From positions 1 through 8,364 of the forward strand of contig JAJFBJ010000170.1 in the NCBI GenBank assembly GCA_020697375.1: a stretch of DNA of 8,364 nucleotides. The letters are read 5' to 3'. The notes beneath the pieces were generated by a model. That model had not been told where the DNA came from. It did no database searches and was given only the letters and a program-made list of their open reading frames with translations. A program made the position numbers and the translations under genes. Shown here piece after piece: positions 1 through 5,974 of the stretch (its first letter is position 1; every line of letters starts with the position of its first letter). The DNA is from Nitrospira sp. GTDB lineage: Bacteria > Nitrospirota > Nitrospiria > Nitrospirales > Nitrospiraceae.

Positions 1-292
1 CATCCAGATTCTTGATATTCGGTTGACTATTGAACACGTCCAGCTCAACACCCATCGGACCGTTGCCGGGGAAATACCCGAACTTTCCCCCGTAGGAGAC
101 AGAGTTTTTCAGATCGAAATCGGGCGCCCGTTGATTCAGGAGACTGCCGGTTCCTTCGATATTTTTTAGCCGGTCGGCAAAATTCACGCCGACTTGTCCC
201 GCCACGTAGTATTCAGCTTGTGCATGGCCGCTGAGGGAAAATGAGCAGGCTATCCCCGCCACCAGGACAAGCCAGGCCGCTCTTGCTCTCAT
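1..292 (-). CDS. Secreted outer-membrane beta-barrel-type protein, N-terminal part only
   Basis: The gene runs off the left edge; 97 residues are visible from an ATG at 292-290. Residues 1-26 form a clear Sec signal peptide: basic start (MRARAAW), hydrophobic core (LVLVAGIACSFSLSG) and a signal peptidase I site after HAQA. The mature part opens EYYVAGQVGVNFADRL, the alternating aromatic/small pattern of the first strand of OmpA-like or Surface_Ag_2-like 8-stranded barrels. A later segment (SYGGKFGYFPGNGPMGVELDVF) resembles the second and third strands, in which 'G.K.GYF' is followed by an acidic strand. The cysteine in the signal peptide is not in a good lipobox, so a lipoprotein is less likely. 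No strong Shine-Dalgarno precedes the ATG. Function beyond a small outer-membrane barrel cannot be assigned. Confidence 0.72.
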   Translation of the reverse strand, partial: MRARAAWLVLVAGIACSFSLSGHAQAEYYVAGQVGVNFADRLKNIEGTGSLLNQRAPDFDLKNSVSYGGKFGYFPGNGPMGVELDVFNSQPNIKNLD

Positions 293-295
293 GTG

Positions 296-340
296 TTGAA
301 TACTTCTGCAATTCCAGGGCCAAGCACGAAGGGTATTCAA
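296..340 (-). repeat. 8-bp inverted repeat in the leader of the outer-membrane protein gene
   Basis: TTGAATAC (296-303) and GTATTCAA (333-340) are perfect inverted copies separated by 29 nt. The 296-303 arm ends only 3 nt upstream of the start codon at 292-290. In the mRNA the two arms could pair and cover the region where a ribosome would bind; alternatively they could be half-sites for a regulator. The rest of the 127-nt spacer 293-419 shows no gene and no promoter I would defend. Confidence 0.35.
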
Positions 341-419
341 TAGGCAGGCAAGCAGGGCCTGTTCCCGAATATCGGTCGAACAATCCCATACCGTCTCAAG
401 AGGAGGACAAACTGTCCAC

Positions 420-1724
420 TTATGAGGCGCATTGAAGCGATTGCGCCGATTGCCCAGATGTCTCCTTGGCTAGGCGATAGCACCAGGGAAGCAGCACGAA
501 CGACACCACTGCTGCGGCGCCGTTCACCACACCGATCGTAGTCAGGCTGACAGCAGGCCCCAATGCATCCGCCATCCAGCCGAACAGGGTCATGCCGATC
601 ATGGCAAACACCATCGTGCCGGTGTTAAACAGGCCGAACACACGCGCCATCAAATCCTTCGGCGTCCGTTCTTGTAGCGAAGCGGATACGAGCGGCGTGA
701 TGAGACCAGCGGTCGCGCCAATGCCGGCGATGAGGCCGGCGGCGACCACTACCGACTCGCTCATCAGCAATGCCGGCACGGCGAAGGCAGCGACCCCGGC
801 CGCAACGGCAATCATCCAGATACGTGCGCAAATCGACTGCTGCGGCCTCCAGAGTAACCAGGCAGTCGTCATTAAGATTCCCACGCTCAGCGACGACCAC
901 AACCAGCCCAGCGCGACGGCTCCGACGTGCAGCAGCCGATCGCCGATGACGGGTAAGAGATAGACAAACGCCGTCGACCCTAACGTAAAGATCGATGCGA
1001 CAATCATCAGGAGGAACAGCAGGCGCTGCTTGACGAACACGAATCTGATGCCGTCTTGAAGGTCGCTGAGGGCCTGGCGCCAGACATTTTGACTGCTCCG
1101 GTGTGGGCGGATGTCAGGCAGGCGCAGCGGCAGCTTGCACAACGCTGAAAGGAAGAACGCCCCGGCATTCACATACAACGCGTTCTGGGCGCCGATGGCG
1201 GCAATCAAGATTCCGCTGAGCGCCGGACCGAGGAGTTGCCCAATGGTCATGGCGCTCTGCATGAGTGCATTGATGCGGGTGAGCTGATCTTTCTTTACGA
1301 TCAGCGGCAACGTGGCGTTCAACGCCGGCCCGAAGGCCATGGAAAACATGGCAGTCATGAATACGAGCACATAGAGCACAGGCAAGGGCAATACGCCGAT
1401 GGCATAGAGTATGGGAATGGAAGAGAGCAGTCCCGTTCGCACGACATCGATCACAATCATGGCGCGCCGTTTGTCCATCCGATCCAACAGCACGCCGGCA
1501 AAGGGACCGAAGAGCAAAGGCGGGATCGTTTGCAGCACGCCGATCAACGACATCTTCAACGCGGAATCGGTCATGGCATACACAAACCACAGCAACGCCA
1601 CCTTGCTGACGCCGTCGCCTACTTGAGAGATGATTTGCCCGGAGTAGAGCCATCGCACATTCCGGTCGCGAAGCACCTGACGCCATCCGGCAGCGCTCTC
1701 TGTCTTACCCTTCGATCGCGACAT
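420..1724 (-). CDS. MFS transporter, MFS_3/EntS-like exporter family
   Basis: A 434-residue integral inner-membrane protein with about 12 hydrophobic segments, the usual length for the major facilitator superfamily. A short polar N-terminus leads to 'LYSGQIISQVGDGVSKVALLWFV'-like TM1, typical of the MFS_3/EntS/macrolide-efflux branch in which TM1 carries a conserved D/G pair. The loop between TM2 and TM3 carries motif A (about residues 72-87: FGPFAGVLLDRMDKRR), the signature of MFS antiporters. A second half beginning near residue 215 repeats the pattern, with another DR-like loop (ERTPKDLMARVFG, about 353-365). It is most likely a proton-coupled drug or metabolite exporter; the substrate cannot be read from sequence. 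I start it at ATG 1724, not at TTG 1727, because the Shine-Dalgarno overlaps that TTG. The neighbouring upstream genes are a degraded NhaA remnant and a cyclase, so the context gives no substrate clue. Confidence 0.9.
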   Translation of the reverse strand: MSRSKGKTESAAGWRQVLRDRNVRWLYSGQIISQVGDGVSKVALLWFVYAMTDSALKMSLIGVLQTIPPLLFGPFAGVLLDRMDKRRAMIVIDVVRTGLLSSIPILYAIGVLPLPVLYVLVFMTAMFSMAFGPALNATLPLIVKKDQLTRINALMQSAMTIGQLLGPALSGILIAAIGAQNALYVNAGAFFLSALCKLPLRLPDIRPHRSSQNVWRQALSDLQDGIRFVFVKQRLLFLLMIVASIFTLGSTAFVYLLPVIGDRLLHVGAVALGWLWSSLSVGILMTTAWLLWRPQQSICARIWMIAVAAGVAAFAVPALLMSESVVVAAGLIAGIGATAGLITPLVSASLQERTPKDLMARVFGLFNTGTMVFAMIGMTLFGWMADALGPAVSLTTIGVVNGAAAVVSFVLLPWCYRLAKETSGQSAQSLQCAS

Positions 1725-1726
1725 CA

Positions 1727-1733
1727 ATCACCT
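1727..1733 (-). promoter_or_regulatory. Ribosome binding site that decides the MFS start
   Basis: On the minus strand AGGTGAT lies 2 nt before ATG 1724. It matches the 3' side of the full anti-Shine-Dalgarno complement (AAGGAGGTGAT), so the effective alignment distance is normal. A TTG one codon upstream (1727-1725) would overlap the site itself, which makes ATG 1724 the better start. Confidence 0.6.
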
Positions 1734-1813
1734 ACGCTCATGGCCGCACGGATAGCTTCTCAACGTCATTCGGCTTGTTTCAGCCGCAGTTGGTCGCCAG
1801 AATTCTCACCTAG

Positions 1814-1927
1814 TCACCTGCGCGAAACTTCCTCCGTGAAAGCCGATTCGGCAATGAACAGAGTCACGGTGAAACCGATGCTGTTCAGGGGGCCGACTTC
1901 GAGACGGTGTTTCCATCCGAGTTCACC
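1814..1927 (-). pseudogene. Remnant of an NhaA-type Na+/H+ antiporter (TM XI region)
   Basis: The spacer between the cyclase and MFS genes contains an open minus-strand frame ending in TGA at 1816-1814. It reads GELGWKHRLEVGPLN, then SIGFTVTLFIAESAF, then TEEVSRR. NhaA antiporters carry a near-invariant 'G(I)GFTMSLFIA.LAF' in transmembrane helix XI, preceded by a 'LPEG..W.....VG.L.' loop. From memory of E. coli NhaA (VVGILCGIGFTMSIFIASLAF), the fragment aligns without a gap over about 35 residues and shares V-G, L, IGFT, FIA and AF. Nothing else of NhaA (about 390 residues) is visible: the ion-binding DD pair of TM V and the final helix XII are absent, and the frame opens inside the last codons of the cyclase with no start or ribosome site. 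It is therefore a non-functional leftover of deletion or recombination. Confidence 0.65.
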
Positions 1928-2483
1928 GCGGGCGCAGGACGGCGCGCGCCGGCGCGCCGTCTCCCCGCGCAATTTTGAGCGGCAGACAGATCAAATCGTA
2001 GAGTCCGGGCCCGACCGCGGAGAAATCCAGACCTTCGATGATCCAGATCGTTTCACGCAATAGGACATGATGCACTTCGGCGCCGTTTTTTCCATAGCCT
2101 CCGACGGACAGATAATCGACGCCGACCGTTCTTACCCCCTGTTGCGCCAACCAGCGAGCGGCTTCGGTGCTCAGATAGACGAAGTCTTTCATGAACCCGC
2201 GCTCGGCCCATCGCCGCGCCGAGTTCATCGTTTTGAACAGGACGCGGTCACCGGCCTGGATCACATGCCGGCGCACTTCATCCACCGTAATCGTTTGCGG
2301 GTCCTCAATCTCGATGACCTGAGCAGGGCCAATCGTTGCACTCAAGGGCATCTCGTCCATGGCTTTTCCGGACTTGATGAAATGAAGTGGGGCGTCCATG
2401 TGCGTACCCGTGTGGGAGCCGATTGAAATTGTGGAGACAGTGGCCTCATCACCGTTCTCCACATCCGATGGGGGAGAGATCAA
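1923..2483 (-). CDS. Cyclase/arylformamidase-family metal-dependent hydrolase, 5' end apparently decayed
   Basis: The 186-residue frame covers most of a cyclase-family (PF04199, KynB-like) hydrolase. The metal-binding signature is at 23-35 (SHTGTHMDAPLHF; H24, H28, D30), followed by LFKTMNSARRW (82-92), VDYLSVGG (122-129), and HH..LL with IIEGLDFS (138-154), whose His and Glu complete the family's metal site. The end (LPLKIARGDGAPARAVLR) is the normal family C-terminus. Family members hydrolyse N-formylkynurenine or related amides or lactones, usually in the cytosol. The normal N-terminus, about 25-30 residues with a 'DIS.P..P..PVWPGDPP' type motif, is missing. The only in-frame start is a TTG, preceded two codons upstream by TAG and with no ribosome site. 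A strong GGAGGTG at 2566-2572 has no start codon after it. It may be a pseudogene or make a truncated protein. Confidence 0.7.
   Translation of the reverse strand: MISPPSDVENGDEATVSTISIGSHTGTHMDAPLHFIKSGKAMDEMPLSATIGPAQVIEIEDPQTITVDEVRRHVIQAGDRVLFKTMNSARRWAERGFMKDFVYLSTEAARWLAQQGVRTVGVDYLSVGGYGKNGAEVHHVLLRETIWIIEGLDFSAVGPGLYDLICLPLKIARGDGAPARAVLRPR
1938..1961 (-). repeat. Perfect 10-bp GC hairpin at the 3' end of the cyclase gene
   Basis: GACGGCGCGC (1938-1947) and GCGCGCCGTC (1952-1961) are perfect inverted repeats around a 4-nt loop. The hairpin sits inside the last codons (GDGAPARAV) about a dozen bases before the stop. No T-run follows on the minus strand, so it is not a standard intrinsic terminator. 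It may pause ribosomes or polymerase, protect an mRNA end, or simply reflect GC-rich Gly/Ala/Arg codons. Confidence 0.55.
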
Positions 2484-2565
2484 TCTCTATTGGGATTCAC
2501 AGTTACGGCCCAGCCGTGGAATCGACTCTTCTATCCGGGGGCTCAGCGCTTGCCGCCTACCCTCC

Positions 2566-2572
2566 CACCTCC
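2566..2572 (-). promoter_or_regulatory. Orphan Shine-Dalgarno upstream of the cyclase frame
   Basis: GGAGGTG on the minus strand, just downstream of the M50 stop, would be an excellent ribosome site. No ATG, GTG or TTG stands at a proper distance; the triplet five bases on is GTA (2560-2558). The distance from there to the surviving cyclase frame is about 75 nt, close to the 25 or so N-terminal residues the cyclase lacks. I read it as the relic of the original cyclase start region, though this is inference. Confidence 0.35.
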
Positions 2573-2578
2573 GTCATG

Positions 2579-3721
2579 TCATGCCGCTTTCGCCGTACCT
2601 TCCAGTTCCATGCGGAAGGCCAACAGTTTCATCAAATCCTTGAGCACGAGGATGCCCACGAGCCGGTCGCCTTCAAACACGAGCAGTCGACTCACGCCGG
2701 TCCGGTTCATTTGGGCAAGCGCCTTTACTGCATCGCTCTCGGCCTGGATGCTGTTCTCCTGCGAGCAAGGGGTCATGACCTCTGCCACGCTCTTACGATC
2801 CCATTCGGTCCGCGGAAGGCTACCGATCTGTTTGCTCGAAATGCACCCCACCACCTTCGAGTCACGGGACACCGGAAATGCGTCGTACAGATAGCGGTAC
2901 AGATACTCGTCGACCCACGATTGCACCGACAGGTCCGGCGGCACGGTGACCGGATCGCGCGACATGAACCGCCGTACCGGCTCGCCCTCCAGCGTGTGTC
3001 GAACGAGCAGCTGCGCGTAGGCCCGGCCCGCGGCGCTGTAAAGAAAAAACCCGATCAACACGTACCAGAATCCTCCCACGAAACGGCCGGAGAGCACGCT
3101 GAATGCGCCCAGCACCATGAGCATGATGCCGAAGCCGGATCCAAACCACGACGCCAGGCGGGTCGCCCAGCGGAGGTTGCCCTTCCAGGCCCACAGCGCC
3201 GCGCGGAGTACGCGCCCGCCATCCAACGGAAAGGCCGGAACCATGTTGAAGATCACCAACACCACATTGATGAAGGAGAGGTAGCCCGCGATTCCGGTCA
3301 GAGGCTCAGGCCAGCCAAGGGTCTTCCCGCTTTGCCCGACGGCGTAGAAAGCCGTTGCCAGGAGCAGGCTGGCAAGCGGTCCGGCGACCGCCATAAGAAA
3401 CTCCGACTTTGGACTCGGCGGTTCCTCCTCCATGTGTGCCACACCGCCGAAGATGAATAGCGTGATGCCCTTGATCGGAATACCGAATCGACGAGCCACG
3501 AGAGAATGGGCCAGCTCGTGGAAGATCAACGAAGCGAAGAGGCCGGCCGCGCCGACCACCGCCATCCACCAGTAGAGGGACGGCGGCAGGTTCTCGAAGG
3601 CGAAGGGGAAATAGCCGGTGGCCAGCGACCAGGTGATGAGGAAGGCAAGAACCAGCCAACTCATGTCCGCCTGGACGTGAAAGCCGAACAGTCGAAACAA
3701 GGTGAGACTTCTCCCGAACAT
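2579..3721 (-). CDS. Site-2 protease family (M50) intramembrane metalloprotease with CBS pair
   Basis: A 380-residue polytopic membrane protein of the M50B group, in which a zinc metalloprotease cuts substrates within the membrane. The active-site HExxH is F-HELAH (H68, E69, H72), and the third ligand is in NMVPAFPLDGG (159-169; D167). Between them are the family's hydrophobic helices and a GGVAHMEEEP turn (92-101). Two CBS modules follow the membrane part: about 251-307 (RFMSRDPVTVPPDLSV to CISSKQIGSL) and about 312-370 (VAEVMTPC to VGILVLKDLMKLL). CBS pairs in this subfamily probably sense adenine nucleotides and gate activity. All catalytic residues are present and length is normal, so it should be active; the substrate is unknown, often an anti-sigma factor or membrane regulator in relatives. 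The start is the ATG at 3721; its ribosome site is weak (GGA about 13 nt upstream). The PH-domain gene lies 83 nt upstream. Confidence 0.93.
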   Translation of the reverse strand: MFGRSLTLFRLFGFHVQADMSWLVLAFLITWSLATGYFPFAFENLPPSLYWWMAVVGAAGLFASLIFHELAHSLVARRFGIPIKGITLFIFGGVAHMEEEPPSPKSEFLMAVAGPLASLLLATAFYAVGQSGKTLGWPEPLTGIAGYLSFINVVLVIFNMVPAFPLDGGRVLRAALWAWKGNLRWATRLASWFGSGFGIMLMVLGAFSVLSGRFVGGFWYVLIGFFLYSAAGRAYAQLLVRHTLEGEPVRRFMSRDPVTVPPDLSVQSWVDEYLYRYLYDAFPVSRDSKVVGCISSKQIGSLPRTEWDRKSVAEVMTPCSQENSIQAESDAVKALAQMNRTGVSRLLVFEGDRLVGILVLKDLMKLLAFRMELEGTAKAA

Positions 3722-3804
3722 GCTTGTATCAGTTCCGTCTGAATGATGGTGGTGAGCGCTGAGTTCTTGTCCGATTCCAAGAGTCCAGGCTTCAACGCCG
3801 AGAC

Positions 3805-4254
3805 CTATTCATTTACGGCCCGACTTCTGTCTTTCGACATGATGGCCCGACCAACCCGTTCCTTTACCGTCTCCGGATCGCTCAATCCGCGAAATCGTAG
3901 GACCTGTTGTCCGCCCGACGTGACGACCACTGTTCCAATTCCCAACAGCGAGGCGATCGGACCTTGCAGGAGAAGTACGCCATCGACATGCCCCAGCGCC
4001 ACAGCGCTAATCTCGCGACCGGTATAGCCGTTACTCACGATCAGGCGGTCAGAAGTCAACGTGTAGTGCGCCCATCGCCTCATCAGCGCCGCCGTGCCGA
4101 GCAGCACGAATGCACCGGCCATCCACGCACTCCATCCCGGGAAGCCGAATCGCCAGAACAAGAGCGCCCGCCCTGCGACGAGCGCCGCCATGAGATAGAG
4201 CCAACTGAACTGACGCCAGGATGGATAGCTCGACCAGAGGACGACCTCGCTCAT
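3805..4254 (-). CDS. Small membrane protein with bacterial PH domain (YdbS/bPH_2-like)
   Basis: 149 residues. Two hydrophobic segments (about 17-34 and 42-58) form a membrane hairpin. A bPH_2-type domain (PF03703-like, about 61-138) follows, recognisable by Y.LTSDRLIVSNG (64-76), I.AVALGHVDGV (82-93), LLGIGTVVVTSGG (103-115) and the final LRFRGLSDPETVKERV helix (119-134). In this family Y.[LI]T..R[LI] opens the first strand and the 'DP..V...I' helix closes the fold. The role is unknown; such proteins are membrane-anchored and often sit near envelope-stress or transport genes. It lies 83 nt upstream of the M50 protease, and the two may be co-transcribed, which would suit a membrane quality-control pairing, but that is inference. 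The ATG at 4254 lacks a strong ribosome site, so the exact start is only moderately secure. Confidence 0.8.
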   Translation of the reverse strand: MSEVVLWSSYPSWRQFSWLYLMAALVAGRALLFWRFGFPGWSAWMAGAFVLLGTAALMRRWAHYTLTSDRLIVSNGYTGREISAVALGHVDGVLLLQGPIASLLGIGTVVVTSGGQQVLRFRGLSDPETVKERVGRAIMSKDRSRAVNE

Positions 4255-4580
4255 GCATTGACGTAACCATGCGGCTCAGCCCGCAGCAACTCGTGCATTG
4301 CCTAGCCTGTTGTAGTTCCGGGGAGCGTCAAAGCGTCAGGACAACGTCAAGATAGGGAGGGCGGGGTATTCGAGCCAACCTAAGACTCCGCCGTCATGGT
4401 CTCGCGAGCGAAGGCGAAATGGACACGACGTCAAGCTCCCTCATGAGGCATAACCGCCAGTTCGCGCGCGGTTCTGTCTTTCGACACTCAGCGTTGGGAC
4501 GAAATGTGTCAGCGTTGGCCGGCTGGATAGATCTGGGAAGAGGGCCTGTCGGTCTGTGACAAGAATTGCCCTGAGCGAGG
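4255..4580. other. 326-nt intergenic stretch with short repeats, no credible gene
   Basis: The stretch lies between the CFA-type gene stop and the PH gene start. An open minus frame through it (4630-4394) has an unnatural composition, no ribosome site and no recognisable family, so I do not call it. The stretch contains a 10-bp tandem repeat (4488-4518), a 15-mer shared with the end of the PH gene (4472-4486), and three TTGACG hexamers on the minus strand (4429-4434, 4345-4350, 4326-4331). None of the hexamers has a good -10 at 16-18 nt. The promoter for the PH/M50 genes probably lies here, but I cannot place it. No clear terminator follows the CFA-type gene. Confidence 0.5.
4488..4518 (-). 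repeat. Tandem 10-bp direct repeat, 21-bp period
   Basis: TCAGCGTTGG occurs at 4488-4497 and again at 4509-4518, start to start 21 bp, or two helical turns. The spacing would let a dimeric or tandem DNA-binding protein contact one face. It lies 62-92 nt past the CFA-type stop codon and about 235-265 nt upstream of the PH start. Confidence 0.4.
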
Positions 4581-5936
4581 CTACGCCGCTTCTCTCCGGT
4601 AGGCAGCCGCTGGCGTTTCGTACCAGTCATGGCGGGTGAGCGGCAGATGCGACAGTCCGTCCACGGACTTCACACACATCGCATGGTACAGGCTGAGGCG
4701 CCCCTGGCGGAAGAGATAGGCCGCCATGGCCATATAGGCACGCCAGATGCGATAGGTCACCTCGCCCACGGCGCGCAGGGCTTCTTGATGATGTTGTTCC
4801 AGGCGCTGTCCCCAGGCGTCGAGCGTAAGGGCAGAGTGTTGCCGTAAGCTCTCGACGTCGCATACCTCGAAGCCTGAGCACTCAGCCGCACGCACGATGT
4901 CCTGAAGAGGCACTAACTCCGCGTCCGGAAACACGTAGCGATGGACAAAAGCACCGAGAGCCGGTTCGCCATCTCTGGCTCCGATCCCTTGATTGAGAAA
5001 CACGCCTCCGGGTGAGAGTAATTTCAAGGCTGACTCATAGTACGGCGCCAGCTGGTTCTTCCCGATGTGTTCCACCATGCCGCTGCTGATGATCTTGTCG
5101 TACAAGTGCTCGCCATGCACGTCCCGAAAGTCCCGCACTTCGATGCGGCATCGCCGGGACATTCCGGCAGCCGTGATCCGATGGTTGGCCACCTCGGCTT
5201 GACGCCGGCTCAACGTGATCCCGTGCACCAGCGCCCCGTGAGTTTGAGCCGCATAAAGTGCAAAGCCTCCCCAGCCGCAGCCGATGTCCAGAATCCGATC
5301 TCCGGGTTTGAGCCGCAACTTCTGGCACAGATATTTGAGCTTTTGGGTTTGTGCCTGCTCCAGATCGTCTGTCTCATGCTGATAATAGCCGCATGAGTAC
5401 AGCAGTCGGCTGTCCAACCAGAGCCGATAGAATTCCACCGGCACGTCGTAGTGAAAGCGTACGGCCGCCTTGTCCCTGGACTTCTCGTGGCGGCGCCCGT
5501 GCAGGGCCAGGTTTCGCGTTTCTTCCGGCAAGCGATCGAGGTTCCGCTGACGCCACGTCGCCGCCCCGCATCGTAACCAGTCCATCAGCGACCAGCGGCG
5601 CTTCATCAGATGGTCGGCCAGGGGCAGAAGCGCATCGAGCGAGCCGAGCACGTCGATGTCATCATAGATGTAGGCTTCGCCCAGTGCGAGTTGAACGGGC
5701 CAGCGGAGCATGCGGCTCAAGGATTCTGGATGGCGCAAGATCAGCGTCGCCTCAATCCGTTGATCTTCCCGCAGCCGCCAGACGGAGCCGTCCCAAAAAC
5801 GAACCGCAATGTTCGGCGTCTCACAGCCGCGAAGCAGTTCCTCGAAGAACACCATCGCTGACCGGATGGTAGGTGAATCGGTCATCTCCGGAGCCTCATC
5901 TGCATCCGACGGAGAGTCCTTCCTATCGAATCGCAT
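4581..5936 (-). CDS. CFA-synthase-family SAM-dependent methyltransferase
   Basis: 451 residues, COG2230 type. Residues about 25-150 are the N-terminal lipid-binding region (WDGSVWRL, LRHPESLSRML, LGEAYIYDDIDV). The catalytic part begins FHYDVPVEFYRLWLDSRLLYSCGYY (161-185, C182), followed by the SAM-binding loop ILDIGCGWGGFALYAA (215-230), GITLS (239-243) and GMVEHIG (286-292, E289). Family members transfer a methyl group from SAM to the double bond of unsaturated phospholipid acyl chains at the inner membrane, giving cyclopropane, methyl-branched or related chains. Two positions that in E. coli Cfa bind bicarbonate look altered: H266 is Q316 and Y317 is S368, so the product may not be a cyclopropane. 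The start is ATG 5936, with GAGG 8 nt upstream. It follows the debranching gene by 38 nt and is probably co-transcribed with it. Confidence 0.9.
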   Translation of the reverse strand: MRFDRKDSPSDADEAPEMTDSPTIRSAMVFFEELLRGCETPNIAVRFWDGSVWRLREDQRIEATLILRHPESLSRMLRWPVQLALGEAYIYDDIDVLGSLDALLPLADHLMKRRWSLMDWLRCGAATWRQRNLDRLPEETRNLALHGRRHEKSRDKAAVRFHYDVPVEFYRLWLDSRLLYSCGYYQHETDDLEQAQTQKLKYLCQKLRLKPGDRILDIGCGWGGFALYAAQTHGALVHGITLSRRQAEVANHRITAAGMSRRCRIEVRDFRDVHGEHLYDKIISSGMVEHIGKNQLAPYYESALKLLSPGGVFLNQGIGARDGEPALGAFVHRYVFPDAELVPLQDIVRAAECSGFEVCDVESLRQHSALTLDAWGQRLEQHHQEALRAVGEVTYRIWRAYMAMAAYLFRQGRLSLYHAMCVKSVDGLSHLPLTRHDWYETPAAAYRREAA

Positions 5937-5944
5937 ACAGATAA

Positions 5945-5950
5945 CCTCAG
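5945..5950 (-). promoter_or_regulatory. Ribosome binding site of the CFA-type gene
   Basis: CTGAGG on the minus strand ends 8 nt before ATG 5936 and lies inside the 38-nt spacer after the debranching gene. It supports this start and independent initiation within a shared transcript. Confidence 0.5.
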
Positions 5951-5974
5951 GGCCGGCATGCGATGCCCGTGTCT

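Noticed and set aside
406..418. GGACA-AAC-TGTCC hairpin just after the MFS stop, as a terminator
   Set aside because: The stem is only 5 bp with a 3-nt loop and no T-run follows on the minus strand.
1725..1727. TTG as start of the MFS protein
   Set aside because: It overlaps the Shine-Dalgarno AGGTGAT that correctly serves the ATG one codon later.
1236..2063. Long plus-strand open frame of 275 codons
   Set aside because: It runs antisense to the MFS and cyclase genes, has a His/Arg/Gln-rich composition typical of a shadow frame, and has no ribosome site or family resemblance.
2387..3460. Plus-strand open frame of 357 codons opposite the M50 gene
   Set aside because: It is antisense to a clear protease with all its catalytic motifs. 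Its rich His/Arg/Pro content is what the reverse strand of a GC-rich membrane-protein gene gives.
3722..3804. Terminator or promoter between the PH and M50 genes
   Set aside because: I found no stable hairpin with a T-run and no paired -35/-10 elements, so co-transcription is the simpler reading.
4326..4434. Three TTGACG hexamers on the minus strand as -35 boxes
   Set aside because: None is followed at 16-18 nt by a hexamer resembling TATAAT, so no promoter can be placed with confidence.
4394..4630. Minus-strand 78-codon frame across the intergenic gap
   Set aside because: It starts inside the CFA-type C-terminus, has no ribosome site, and shows no hydrophobic core or recognisable domain.
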